Source of the DNA: Hondaea fermentalgiana
Taxonomy: Eukaryota; Sar; Bigyra; Thraustochytrida; Thraustochytriidae
Direction of reading: 5' to 3'
Length of the DNA stretch: 18,778 bases
NCBI GenBank assembly: GCA_014084085.1
Contig: NPFB01000185.1
Span: 128,447-147,224 of the forward strand
A model generated the notes under the pieces. That model saw nothing but the letters and a program-made list of their open reading frames with translations. It ran no database searches and was not told the DNA's origin. Below are positions 9,361-17,066 of this stretch, piece by piece (positions within the stretch are counted from its first letter, which is position 1; the number at the start of each line of letters is the position of its first letter). The position numbers and the translations under genes are program-made.

Positions 9361-10295
9361 TGGGCAAGTACGCCGAAGCACTCACCAAGAGGCTCTTGAA
9401 ATTGAAAAGAAGAAGCTGGGCCCAGAGCACCCTTCCTCGGGGGCGACGATGTATAGCTTCGCCAGCGTGTTCATCTTTACACGACGAAGCGCTCAAGATG
9501 TACCAAGAGGTTCTTGAGATTGAAAAGAAGAAGTTCGAATTACATCACTTTAAAGTAGCGAACACCATGCACAGTCTATGTGCATGATCCGTACGAATAA
9601 GCACTCTAAATGTACCAAGAGGTTTTTAAGATTGAAAAGAAGAAGTTTGGTTCACATTACTTTGAAGTAGCGAACACAATGCACAGTCTATGTGCATGAT
9701 CCGTACGGATAAGCACTCTAAATGTACCAAGAGGTTCTTAAGATTGAAAAGAAGAAGTTTGGTTCACATTACTTTGAAGTAGCGAAGACAATGCACAGTC
9801 TATGTGCATGATCCGTACGAATAAGCACTCAAAATGTACCAAGAGATGCTCGAGAATAGGAAGAAGAAGCTGGGCCCAGAACACCCGTCCACGGCGACGA
9901 TAATGGCTTGCATTGCCAGAGTGCTCGAACCCCAAGGCCATTACGACGCAGCGCTAGGTTTTCCCGCAAAGGTTCTCGGGATCAGAACAAACAAATTCGG
10001 GCCAAAGCACGATTCGGTGACTGTGACGCAGTACTGGATGCCGCTTACGTATTCGCACCTCGAGCAATCTGCGAAGGCTTTCGATCATGCTCAGGACGCG
10101 TTGAAAGTCCTTCGCCGAACTTTTCCGTCAGATGACGCAGATCCTCGTTTTGCTTTTGCCTAGCTTGCCAAAGACCAAGCTCTGCTGGATCTGGGTGTTT
10201 TCAAGCGCGCTGAGGCTATATTGCTGCGCTCAGATGGTCCGTTAAAATCTGGGGATCCCGACTCGGCATGGAGTCACTTTACTGGCTCGCTGTAG
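9361..10295 (+). pseudogene. Decayed kinesin-light-chain-type TPR gene
   Basis: Fragments of 42-residue tetratricopeptide repeats are readable but broken. At 9364-9480 the nucleotides match a TPR unit (KYAEAL, then sequence that would read EIEKKKLGPEHP in another frame), so a frameshift lies inside. At 9498-9833 three 112-bp units each encode MYQEVLEIEKKK-like starts but end in TGA (twice preserved after duplication), followed by TAA in the first two. The last unit, 9834-10160, is intact for 109 codons: MYQEMLENRKKKLGPEHPS, then YDAAL and two further degenerate TPR helices. A TAG at 10161 interrupts it, yet the same frame continues with plausible coding sequence (LAKDQALLDLGVFKRAEAIL) to a TAG at 10293. 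TPR proteins of this type mediate protein-protein contacts. Several independent lesions argue against one working protein; the last piece alone could be expressed. Confidence 0.75.
9498..9833 (+). repeat. Three tandem 112-bp units inside the TPR pseudogene
   Basis: The ATG of each unit lies at 9498, 9610 and 9722, and the next, divergent, unit begins at 9834: spacing is exactly 112 bp each time. The second and third units are nearly identical; the first differs mainly in the segment after the AAG run. A 42-residue TPR needs 126 bp, so the unit has lost 14 bp and every copy shifts frame. Confidence 0.9.
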
Positions 10296-11500
10296 CTATG
10301 CACAACATTGTCGTGTCAACTCGGGCACTTGACATCGAAGAAAGAAAGTGGAACATCCGTCGACGGTCACATCGAGGGACCAAGTCAAGAAACTGAAAGT
10401 CGACCCTCAATGAACTTGAGACAGAAGAAGCTTCGTGCTCACACTAAGCTCGATCCTGACAATGACTTCACATGTCGAGGCACCATGGCGAAGCAAGGTC
10501 TGCTTCGTACCACCCCGTGCCGAGGTGTGACTGTGATTCCTCCTCGAGGACGCATGGTCCCTTTTGGAGGAATCCGCACCTCCTGCACGCGCGCAAGAAC
10601 ACACCATTCTCGAGTCTCCCTCGCTGGTTTTTCAGGTCGCCTCCCCTTACAGCTGTAGCTAGCTTAGCTAGCTGGCACACCATCCCCACCCTTCAAGCTA
10701 ACCCGCGCCAAACACCTGCATCAAGTTCCAAAGCTCTTGGACGTCCAAGACAAACTCGCCGTTCTGCCGTCGGCTTCTCCTACGGTCAACTCGTCTGTCC
10801 CAGTCCAGCCCCGGTCCCGCGCCTTAGCAGCTAGCTGAGGCGGGCCAGCGCGCCGAAGGTATTGACGGCACTGCAGCCCGCCCCGCAAGCAAGGCCGCCG
10901 CGTCTTCGTCCCCGCGAGACGGCGTCCCCGGGGCCGGCGCTGTCGGCGGCTGGCGGCGCGCCGGGCCGAGGTCCGTGTGCTGCTGCTCGCTGTCGCCCTC
11001 GCGCGCGTGCAGTGAGGAGTCTTGCCGTGCGGCACGTGCACACGCCGCGCCATTCATTCATTTTCTCATTTACCAACTTGCCCCCCTTCCCTCCCGGCTC
11101 CGCCTGCGCCAGAGCTCGAGGCCTGGCGGCCGCGGGGGCGCAACACAGGGCAGGGCAGGGCAGGGCAGCGGCCGCGAGCGGTCTTCGCGGCGGCGGTCTT
11201 CGCGGCGGCGCGAGCGCGAGCGCGAGCGCGCGCGGCGTGACCGCGCTGGCCACCGCGGATAGCGCACTTGGAGGTGCGTTTGGGCGACTTGCGCGGCGCG
11301 GATAGCGCACTTGCGGCGCGTGCACGGCGCGCGCGGTTAAAAGAGTCACACACTCACGCAAAAAGGCGGGCTGAGACGGGCCTTGAAAGAGAGAGAAAGA
11401 GGCAGAGAGGGACTCGGAGAGGCGGCAGCAGAGCGCGATCGAGGACGCGGAGAGCGGCGCGGCGAGCGAGGGCGGGCGCGCGAGGCGAGCGGGGCGCAGG
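10296..11500. other. Intergenic region and promoter of the ARM-NEL gene
   Basis: From 10296 to about 10850 no gene is supported; short open stretches lack ATG or motifs and may be further decayed TPR-gene DNA. From about 10850 on, GC content rises sharply. Simple repeats occur: four GGGCA units near 11143-11167, CGCGAG units near 11210-11228. A 16-bp direct repeat (GCGGATAGCGCACTTG) lies at 11255-11270 and 11298-11313. A purine-rich tract fills 11385-11452, close before the ATG at 11501. Confidence 0.45.
11255..11313. promoter_or_regulatory. 16-bp direct repeat upstream of the ARM-NEL gene
   Basis: GCGGATAGCGCACTTG occurs perfectly at 11255-11270 and again at 11298-11313, 43 bp apart, about 190-245 bp before the start codon. 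Two identical copies of a non-simple sequence in a promoter may be binding sites of one regulator. This is inference; recent local duplication is the alternative. Confidence 0.35.
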
Positions 11501-14500
11501 ATGAGCGCGGCGGGCGACGAGGAGGAGGAGAACATCGCGCTCCGGCTGCTGCGCAGGTGCACGGCGCGGCGCGAGGAGGACGCCGAGGATGACGCCGCGG
11601 CCGACGAGGAGACGCCGACCATGAGGCGCGCACGAGACGCGCAAAGACGCTCCGGCGCGCACGTGCGGACGCAGAGGCTGGAGGAGGACGGGGACGAGGA
11701 AGACGAGGAGGAGGAGGAGGACTCCTTTCAGGAGGATGGGGCGGAAAACGACGCCGAGGATGACGGAGCGCCCCGGCGCGCGGCGAGGGGCTCGGGCGTG
11801 AAGCGGCCCTCGCAGGCTGGATCGTACTTTGCCGCGACCCTCTCGAGCCTCTTCGGACCGTGGATCCCCGGCGGCGAGGAGCAACGCGAAAGCGGCGAGG
11901 GGAATGACGCAGAGGACGACGCTGCAAACCTTGCGTCCGAGGCCGACGAAGACGACGAAGAGCATGATAGTGGCGACTCGGATCGGTCCTTTTACACGCG
12001 TGACGGGAGCACACGCGGCACCATCGTCGCGCAGGCGCCCATGAAGCGCAGACAAAGCAAGCTTACAACTAGTGTCTGGCCCAAAACGGCCGAGACCAAG
12101 CGCGATCGCGACCGCATTGAAAAGTACTGCGAGGACCTCAAGGCTTTTGCGGACGACGTCAAAGAGCACCAGTTCACCAAGCAGGCCGATCTCGCGACGT
12201 GGATGCTCGGCATCGTCGCCGTATCAGACGAAGCGCTCGACAGCCGTCTGGAAGGCAAGCAAGCCCTTACGGCCGTGCTTCGCGAAGCAATGAACAACGC
12301 GCGTCCCAGCAACGACGAGCACCTGCGATTCATCGTCGCAGCAAGCATGCTTGTTGTTCGCCTCGATGCTGGTTCAGAAGGCTCCATCATGATGGATCAA
12401 GTCCGTGAAATCCTCAGCAAACTTGTATTAACCTTTCAAGCGACCATCAAGGCAACACAGGATGGAAAACGTTCGCCCTTTCGTCCCGCGGCCAGCGGTG
12501 TCGTCGCCTCGGCATTGGCCTACATTTTGTCACGCGCCTCCGATGCGCGCTCCATGCGCGATGAGATTATTCTTCCCAGCGGATTCGTCTCGGACCTCAT
12601 TGGCTTTATCGAAAGCCTCGACGTCACAGACGACGAGACGCGCGGAACCCTCTTTTCGCCCTGTGTGCACGTTGCCGATTTCATTTGCTGTGTTCGTCCG
12701 TTTCTGGATTTCGATGTCAGCAAGGGATTCGTACAGCCGCTGGCATCCAAACTCAAGGCGCTTCACGAACTCGAGGACCGGCGGACGCCCGAGCTCGACG
12801 AGGAGGACATTGCATTTTGTAACGATTTTCACCAGCGCGCTCTCGGCATGGCAAGTCCCGTTGCCGAGGCCAGCCCATCGTCGACTCGCGCACTCGGACA
12901 CGCCATGGCCATTCTCGCAAATCTCTGTGACGGCTTGGATCACCAAATTGCCTTTGTGGTCAAGAACAGCCAAATTCTCTCTGAAGCCTCCGCGCTGCTC
13001 AAGCACCCAAACCTGCGTATCTACATGTCTTCACTACGTTTGCTTGGTAACGTGGTGACGGGCTCCGATGACCTGACCCAGACCGTCATTGATGTAGGCG
13101 CCGTCCCCTCCATTCTCGAATTTGTCACCAAGGCCCCGTCTGCAGTCCATGGCGACGAAGGCATCCCTCTGTACAAGGAGTCGCTCTGGCTCTTGTCCAA
13201 CATTCTCGCTGGTAACGAGGAACAGATCAACTACATTCTCGACCTCGACGCCATGAAACACATTATCGAGGTGCTCAGGTCCGACCAAGTCTTTGCGCCT
13301 CTCAAGTCGGAAGCGCTTTGGTGCGTGCGCAATGCGCTCGCGGGCGGCACACCCGAGCACGTCCAAAAGTGTATCGACGCCGATTGCATTGAGGCCTTTG
13401 TCCCTGTGATCGCCGCCCGTGGGAACGTCGCGCAAGATTCCATTCTCTGCGTCGAGGGTCTTGCGGAAATTTTTCGCACGCTGCGCGAGCATGCACGAGA
13501 CAGCGAGGATGAGGCTGCCCAGTCCGCGTACGAGGACGCCAAGACGCGTCTCCGCGAGAGCCATGGTGTTGAGGTGCTCGACCAGAGCGCTTGTGGAAGC
13601 GAGGTGAGCGCTTCTGTTACACAGCTGGCTCAGGAGATCCTTCGGCAGCATTTTGAGATGAGCAATGATAACTGGGTCAATCTCGAGCAGCGGAGCCAGA
13701 TGTTTAACTTTGGCGGCTACTCGCTGAGCGATAGTTTCCAGAGCCTTGGCGAGGCCGTGACCTTTTGGCGCGACAAGGCGAACGAGGGCGTCGACGAGGA
13801 GAGCGAAGAGTACTTTGACGAGCTTCTTGTCGACCCATACGTGTCTGCAGACAATGTTCGAGGTGTCCTCGTCTTTCTCTCCAAGTTGCGGATCTCCCAA
13901 GAGTTTCAAAACACGAGCATGCAGACCGGACTCGCGCGTCGTGTCATGGACGGCCTTGAAACGCTGTGCTCCGACGAGTTTGCGCGGGAGGAAATTATTG
14001 CCCGCATGGTCGACTCTGTCGACACGTGTGGCGACAAGCCCATCTGGGCGCTCAACCAAATCTCGCTCGTCAGCCGCGTCGCGCATGCCCGCGGCAACAA
14101 GGAGGAGCTTCGCAAGGTTGGCCGTGGTGTCATGAACCTCGACATTGTGCATGAGCACGTGCGCCGCGTGATCGACAAGTTCGTCAAGCGCAATGGTGGC
14201 GTGGACGATGTCTGCGTGTACCTGCGCTTCGAAATTGAATTGCGCGAGGACCTCGACCTCCCTGTCTCCGCGCAGGACATGATCTACTCCACCTATGTGC
14301 AGATCGATAAAGCAGACCTCGAGGCAGCACGCACTGCCTGCAAGGAAGTTGACGATGAGGCCTTTGAGGTATGGCTCTCTGCCTGGCCAGAATGGATCCG
14401 CGAGGAGCGCCGCGAGTTTGCTGATGAAACGGACTGGGCCGAGCTTGATCAAGAAGAGCTTTCGCGCAATAGCCTGCGCGACAGCCTCACGAACCTGTTT

Positions 14501-14896
14501 GGAGACCCGGTGGAAGATCCGATTCGCCTTCTCGATCCGGACCATCCCGGCAAGAGACCCGTGTGGAGTCTCAAGGATCTGCTCCGGCATTGGGTCGCCA
14601 CGGGCATGGATCTCCACGGCGTGCACCGCTCAACGGATGATTTGCGCAGTAATTTGCGGCGTTGCACACGTCGCAAATCCATCCGGAGCATGCTTTCCTT
14701 CAAGTCCGCAAAGTCTGTCTCGCCCTTTAAGCGCCATTCCAGCCGCAGCAACATTTTCGTCGAAGAGGAGGGTGAGGATCAGGGCGCGCTCGGACTTGGC
14801 GAGCTCGACGAAAACGACGAGCGTGACCAAGTTGTATCGGGGAACGGCAATGAGGACGACGATGCCGCCCGCCGCGCAGATGCCGTGGAGAGTTGA
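11501..14896 (+). CDS. Importin-alpha-like armadillo protein fused to a NEL-like E3 ubiquitin ligase domain
   Basis: One uninterrupted frame encodes 1131 residues; the ATG is the first after an in-frame TGA at 11372. Residues 1-175 are acidic and probably disordered, with an Arg-rich patch near 45-60 and a KRR cluster at 182-184. From about 200 the protein is helical. Residues about 465-730 are armadillo repeats of importin-alpha type: W563/N567 and W607/N611 lie 44 residues apart, with N517 before them, the ladder that binds nuclear localisation signals, and the final helices also resemble importin-alpha. Residues about 735-975 resemble the NEL domain of IpaH/SspH-type bacterial E3 ligases: TCGDK at 842-846 fits the catalytic CxD motif (C843, D845), followed by a long helical stretch, VYLRF at 906-910 and WLSAWPEW at 958-965. 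Residues 1002-1045 faintly recall a U-box. The tail is basic, then acidic. I infer a ligase that ubiquitinates proteins held by the ARM groove. The ARM call is firm; NEL rests on motif order by eye. Confidence 0.8.
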   Translation: MSAAGDEEEENIALRLLRRCTARREEDAEDDAAADEETPTMRRARDAQRRSGAHVRTQRLEEDGDEEDEEEEEDSFQEDGAENDAEDDGAPRRAARGSGVKRPSQAGSYFAATLSSLFGPWIPGGEEQRESGEGNDAEDDAANLASEADEDDEEHDSGDSDRSFYTRDGSTRGTIVAQAPMKRRQSKLTTSVWPKTAETKRDRDRIEKYCEDLKAFADDVKEHQFTKQADLATWMLGIVAVSDEALDSRLEGKQALTAVLREAMNNARPSNDEHLRFIVAASMLVVRLDAGSEGSIMMDQVREILSKLVLTFQATIKATQDGKRSPFRPAASGVVASALAYILSRASDARSMRDEIILPSGFVSDLIGFIESLDVTDDETRGTLFSPCVHVADFICCVRPFLDFDVSKGFVQPLASKLKALHELEDRRTPELDEEDIAFCNDFHQRALGMASPVAEASPSSTRALGHAMAILANLCDGLDHQIAFVVKNSQILSEASALLKHPNLRIYMSSLRLLGNVVTGSDDLTQTVIDVGAVPSILEFVTKAPSAVHGDEGIPLYKESLWLLSNILAGNEEQINYILDLDAMKHIIEVLRSDQVFAPLKSEALWCVRNALAGGTPEHVQKCIDADCIEAFVPVIAARGNVAQDSILCVEGLAEIFRTLREHARDSEDEAAQSAYEDAKTRLRESHGVEVLDQSACGSEVSASVTQLAQEILRQHFEMSNDNWVNLEQRSQMFNFGGYSLSDSFQSLGEAVTFWRDKANEGVDEESEEYFDELLVDPYVSADNVRGVLVFLSKLRISQEFQNTSMQTGLARRVMDGLETLCSDEFAREEIIARMVDSVDTCGDKPIWALNQISLVSRVAHARGNKEELRKVGRGVMNLDIVHEHVRRVIDKFVKRNGGVDDVCVYLRFEIELREDLDLPVSAQDMIYSTYVQIDKADLEAARTACKEVDDEAFEVWLSAWPEWIREERREFADETDWAELDQEELSRNSLRDSLTNLFGDPVEDPIRLLDPDHPGKRPVWSLKDLLRHWVATGMDLHGVHRSTDDLRSNLRRCTRRKSIRSMLSFKSAKSVSPFKRHSSRSNIFVEEEGEDQGALGLGELDENDERDQVVSGNGNEDDDAARRADAVES

Positions 14897-14933
14897 TGAA
14901 TAAGATGTTACAAGCCTACTTTCCCCCTTTTGT

Positions 14934-15065
14934 GTGATCAAATTGCTGTCATTTCCGGCCCTCTTTTCTACACCTTCCAGTGCCTCCTCGCTTGCGCTTG
15001 TGATCAAATTGCTATCAGTTTTGGACCTCCCTTCTACTCCTTCCAGTGCCTACTCTTTTGTGCTT
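14934..15065 (+). repeat. 66-bp tandem duplication after the ARM-NEL stop
   Basis: Two copies, 14934-14999 and 15000-15065, start with GTGATCAAATTGCT and contain CCTTCCAGTGCCT at matching places; they differ at several positions. They lie 38 bp after the stop codon, so probably in the 3' UTR. The unit is 22 codons long and open, but no ATG precedes it, and I do not call it coding. Confidence 0.8.
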
Positions 15066-15116
15066 GCTACTTACCAATTCTCTCTTTCTTGCAGTTGACG
15101 TCGCCGCAGATCCATA

Positions 15117-15122
15117 AATAAA
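15117..15122 (+). terminator. Possible poly(A) signal of the ARM-NEL gene
   Basis: AATAAA occurs about 220 bp after the ARM-NEL stop and 139 bp before the start of the next gene on the same strand. It is the only canonical hexamer in that gap. Protists of this type often do not use AATAAA, so the assignment is weak. Confidence 0.3.
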
Positions 15123-15260
15123 GCCTTCAAAGAAATTTCGCTGTTGGGCTGCGCGCAAATCGTGCTACGCAGCGCGAGCGCACGAACAAGCGCGTTTGCG
15201 AGTGTGTGCGCGCGCGCCAGAGCTGAGAGTCTGCTACATTTCCTGAGCGCGACGCTAACC

Positions 15261-16568
15261 ATGTACCTCCGTCGCCACGGTCGCGAGCCCGCGAGGTCTG
15301 CGCCGGTCGCTTTTCAGACAGTTGGAATGGCGACGGCACTCCTGGTCTTGGCGGTCCTCACCGGCGACACGAGAGCTGAGGTGGTCTCTTTGCGGGCGCA
15401 GACTCTGCTCGAGAGGACAGCGATTGGATGCTCGGAGGACCTCGCGCTTGCGGAGCGCTTCGTGGCTTTCCGACGCCGTGTCGGTCGGGAACATGAGGTC
15501 GTGACCTGCAAACATGTCCAAACCTTTTCAGATAATCTGCGACACGTCGAAGCGCTTCGCGCAGAGATGCGCGCCATGGCAAAGGAGAGTAGCGATGAAG
15601 AGGATGACGGATTGGACACAGCAGAGTACTCTGTCGATCATAGCCCGTTTGGCGACATGACTCCGCAAGAGTTTCAGGAAAAAGTCCTCATGACCGAGAT
15701 CGACACCTCGCACCTGGGGTCTGTATCACAGGCATCTCTGCAAGAGGCCACTGAGGCTTCAGACATGGTCTTTGACTGGAACGAAAAGGGCGCTGTATCC
15801 GCAGTTCGATCTCAAGGTAGCATCGGAACATGCTATGCGTTTGCAGCTGCTGGAGCGGTCGAGGGACAACTAGCGATTCACCAAGGAGTGCAGGGCGCCG
15901 TGGTCAGCGTCGAACATGTCATCGAGTGCGATGAAGGCCAAGAAGAGACCTCCGAGCGAACGATTGCAGATTGTGGAGAATTTGGCGGCTGGCCGCATCT
16001 CGTGTTCTCCTTTTGGAAAAATCAAGGTGGTTTCGTCGCCGAGGACATCTTTCCTTATTGCGCCGGAGAACTCGACGCCAAAACGCTCATGCCCAAGTGC
16101 TTTCCCTGCATGGCCCGAGGGTACTCAAAGAACGGCTGCGGCGACCACGGCGACCTCTACTGTAACGCGAGCTCAACGCAAGGCCAGGGCACGCATCGAC
16201 CCATTTGCAAGGACAGAGGTTGGGTTCGCGCTAATCGCCTCGGGGTACCATCGTCATGGACACGTCTTTCCACCGATGTTGGTGAACAGACTGCGCAGAT
16301 TGCAAAGACCGGGCCCGCAACAGCACTTATGGACGCAACCATGCTGCAATTCTACAGGCGCGGCGTGGCAAATCCGTGGCTGTGCAGCAAGTCTGTCAAG
16401 AATCATGCGGTGCTCATTACTGGCCACGGCCCGGGCTGGTTTCGCGTCAAGAATTCATGGGGACCAAAGTTTGGCGAGGATGGTTTTTTCCGCATTCGTG
16501 AGGCAAAGTGTGGCATCAATGACCTCGTCTATAGTGTTGCGCTTGCGGGTGATCAAAATGTGCAATGA
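15261..16568 (+). CDS. Papain-family (C1A) cysteine protease precursor
   Basis: From the ATG at 15261 the protein has 435 residues. A hydrophobic segment follows at about 23-38 (MATALLVLAVL, then TRA), so it enters the secretory pathway; the ATG at 15327 would give a more classical signal peptide. A propeptide of I29 type covers about 60-140, with an ERFNIN-like helix and the conserved FGDMTPQEF motif. The mature enzyme starts near 167 (VFDWNEKGAVSAVRSQG). The active site is complete: Q185, C191, H382 (NHAVLITGHG) and N398 (KNSWG). Two departures are clear: in QGSIGTCYAF the first Cys of the usual QGSCGSCWAF is Ile, and the Trp after the catalytic Cys is Tyr. Between about 265 and 315 lies a Cys-rich insert (CFPC, NGCGD, YCN). 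Such enzymes work in lysosomes or outside the cell and are activated by removal of the propeptide. Family is certain; cathepsin subtype is not. Confidence 0.93.
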   Translation: MYLRRHGREPARSAPVAFQTVGMATALLVLAVLTGDTRAEVVSLRAQTLLERTAIGCSEDLALAERFVAFRRRVGREHEVVTCKHVQTFSDNLRHVEALRAEMRAMAKESSDEEDDGLDTAEYSVDHSPFGDMTPQEFQEKVLMTEIDTSHLGSVSQASLQEATEASDMVFDWNEKGAVSAVRSQGSIGTCYAFAAAGAVEGQLAIHQGVQGAVVSVEHVIECDEGQEETSERTIADCGEFGGWPHLVFSFWKNQGGFVAEDIFPYCAGELDAKTLMPKCFPCMARGYSKNGCGDHGDLYCNASSTQGQGTHRPICKDRGWVRANRLGVPSSWTRLSTDVGEQTAQIAKTGPATALMDATMLQFYRRGVANPWLCSKSVKNHAVLITGHGPGWFRVKNSWGPKFGEDGFFRIREAKCGINDLVYSVALAGDQNVQ

Positions 16569-17066
16569 AAAAGCAGTCACGAAAGCCAACCGCCGTTTTC
16601 TTTTTTCTTTTCTTTTCATATTTACGTTTGTATAACATCAAACAGGATCATCTCTCTTGATCTGATTATATCTTTTTTCATAGAAAGCACGTGGCAAGCA
16701 CACAAGCGGGCGAGTAAGCTAGTGAGTAAGCTGTCATGAGAGCCATTCTCCTTATAACTTTTCTTTTATCCCCCATCTGTAAAATGCCTCTCTTGATCAG
16801 CCAGAGTTCTGATCTCTTTTCAAGGAAAACACGTGGCAGGCAAGCAAGCAAATAACTCAGGCTAAATGGCTTATTTGTTTTGGTTTTTGGGGGGAGTGAG
16901 AGGAGGGTCCTGGGAATGGTGGTTGTTGATGATCAAAGTCACGCGGACGCAGCCAGTGCGCACGCACGATATACGATTATTGAAGGAACGGAGATACGAG
17001 GGGAAAAGGCAATGGTTATAAAGAAGAAAAGGAAAGACGTACAAAAGGGGTCGAGCGACCGCACAA
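16569..17066. other. Gap between convergent genes, with a duplicated CACGTGGCA segment
   Basis: This region should hold the 3' UTRs of the protease and of the ATP6AP2-like gene. It is A/T-richer than the genes. Two segments of about 65 bp, starting near 16650 and 16786, share CTCTTGATC and CACGTGGCA (16688-16696 and 16830-16838) in the same order, followed by CAAGC-rich DNA. No gene is seen, and no AATAAA is evident for either gene. Confidence 0.5.

Noticed and set aside
10657..10673. AGCTAGCTTAGCTAGCT palindrome-like run
   Set aside because: Built of the self-complementary word AGCT; too simple to argue for a site.
13034..14626. 530-codon open frame antisense to the ARM-NEL gene
   Set aside because: Shadow of the sense gene. 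The sense strand has the armadillo W/N ladder; the antisense product has no motif.
14930..15121. 63-codon frame covering the 66-bp duplication
   Set aside because: It begins at TTG, has no family similarity and lies directly after the ARM-NEL stop, so 3' UTR is more likely.
15144..15260. Upstream extension of the protease frame
   Set aside because: It would begin at TTG. The first ATG in frame is 15261, and the extension has no family similarity.
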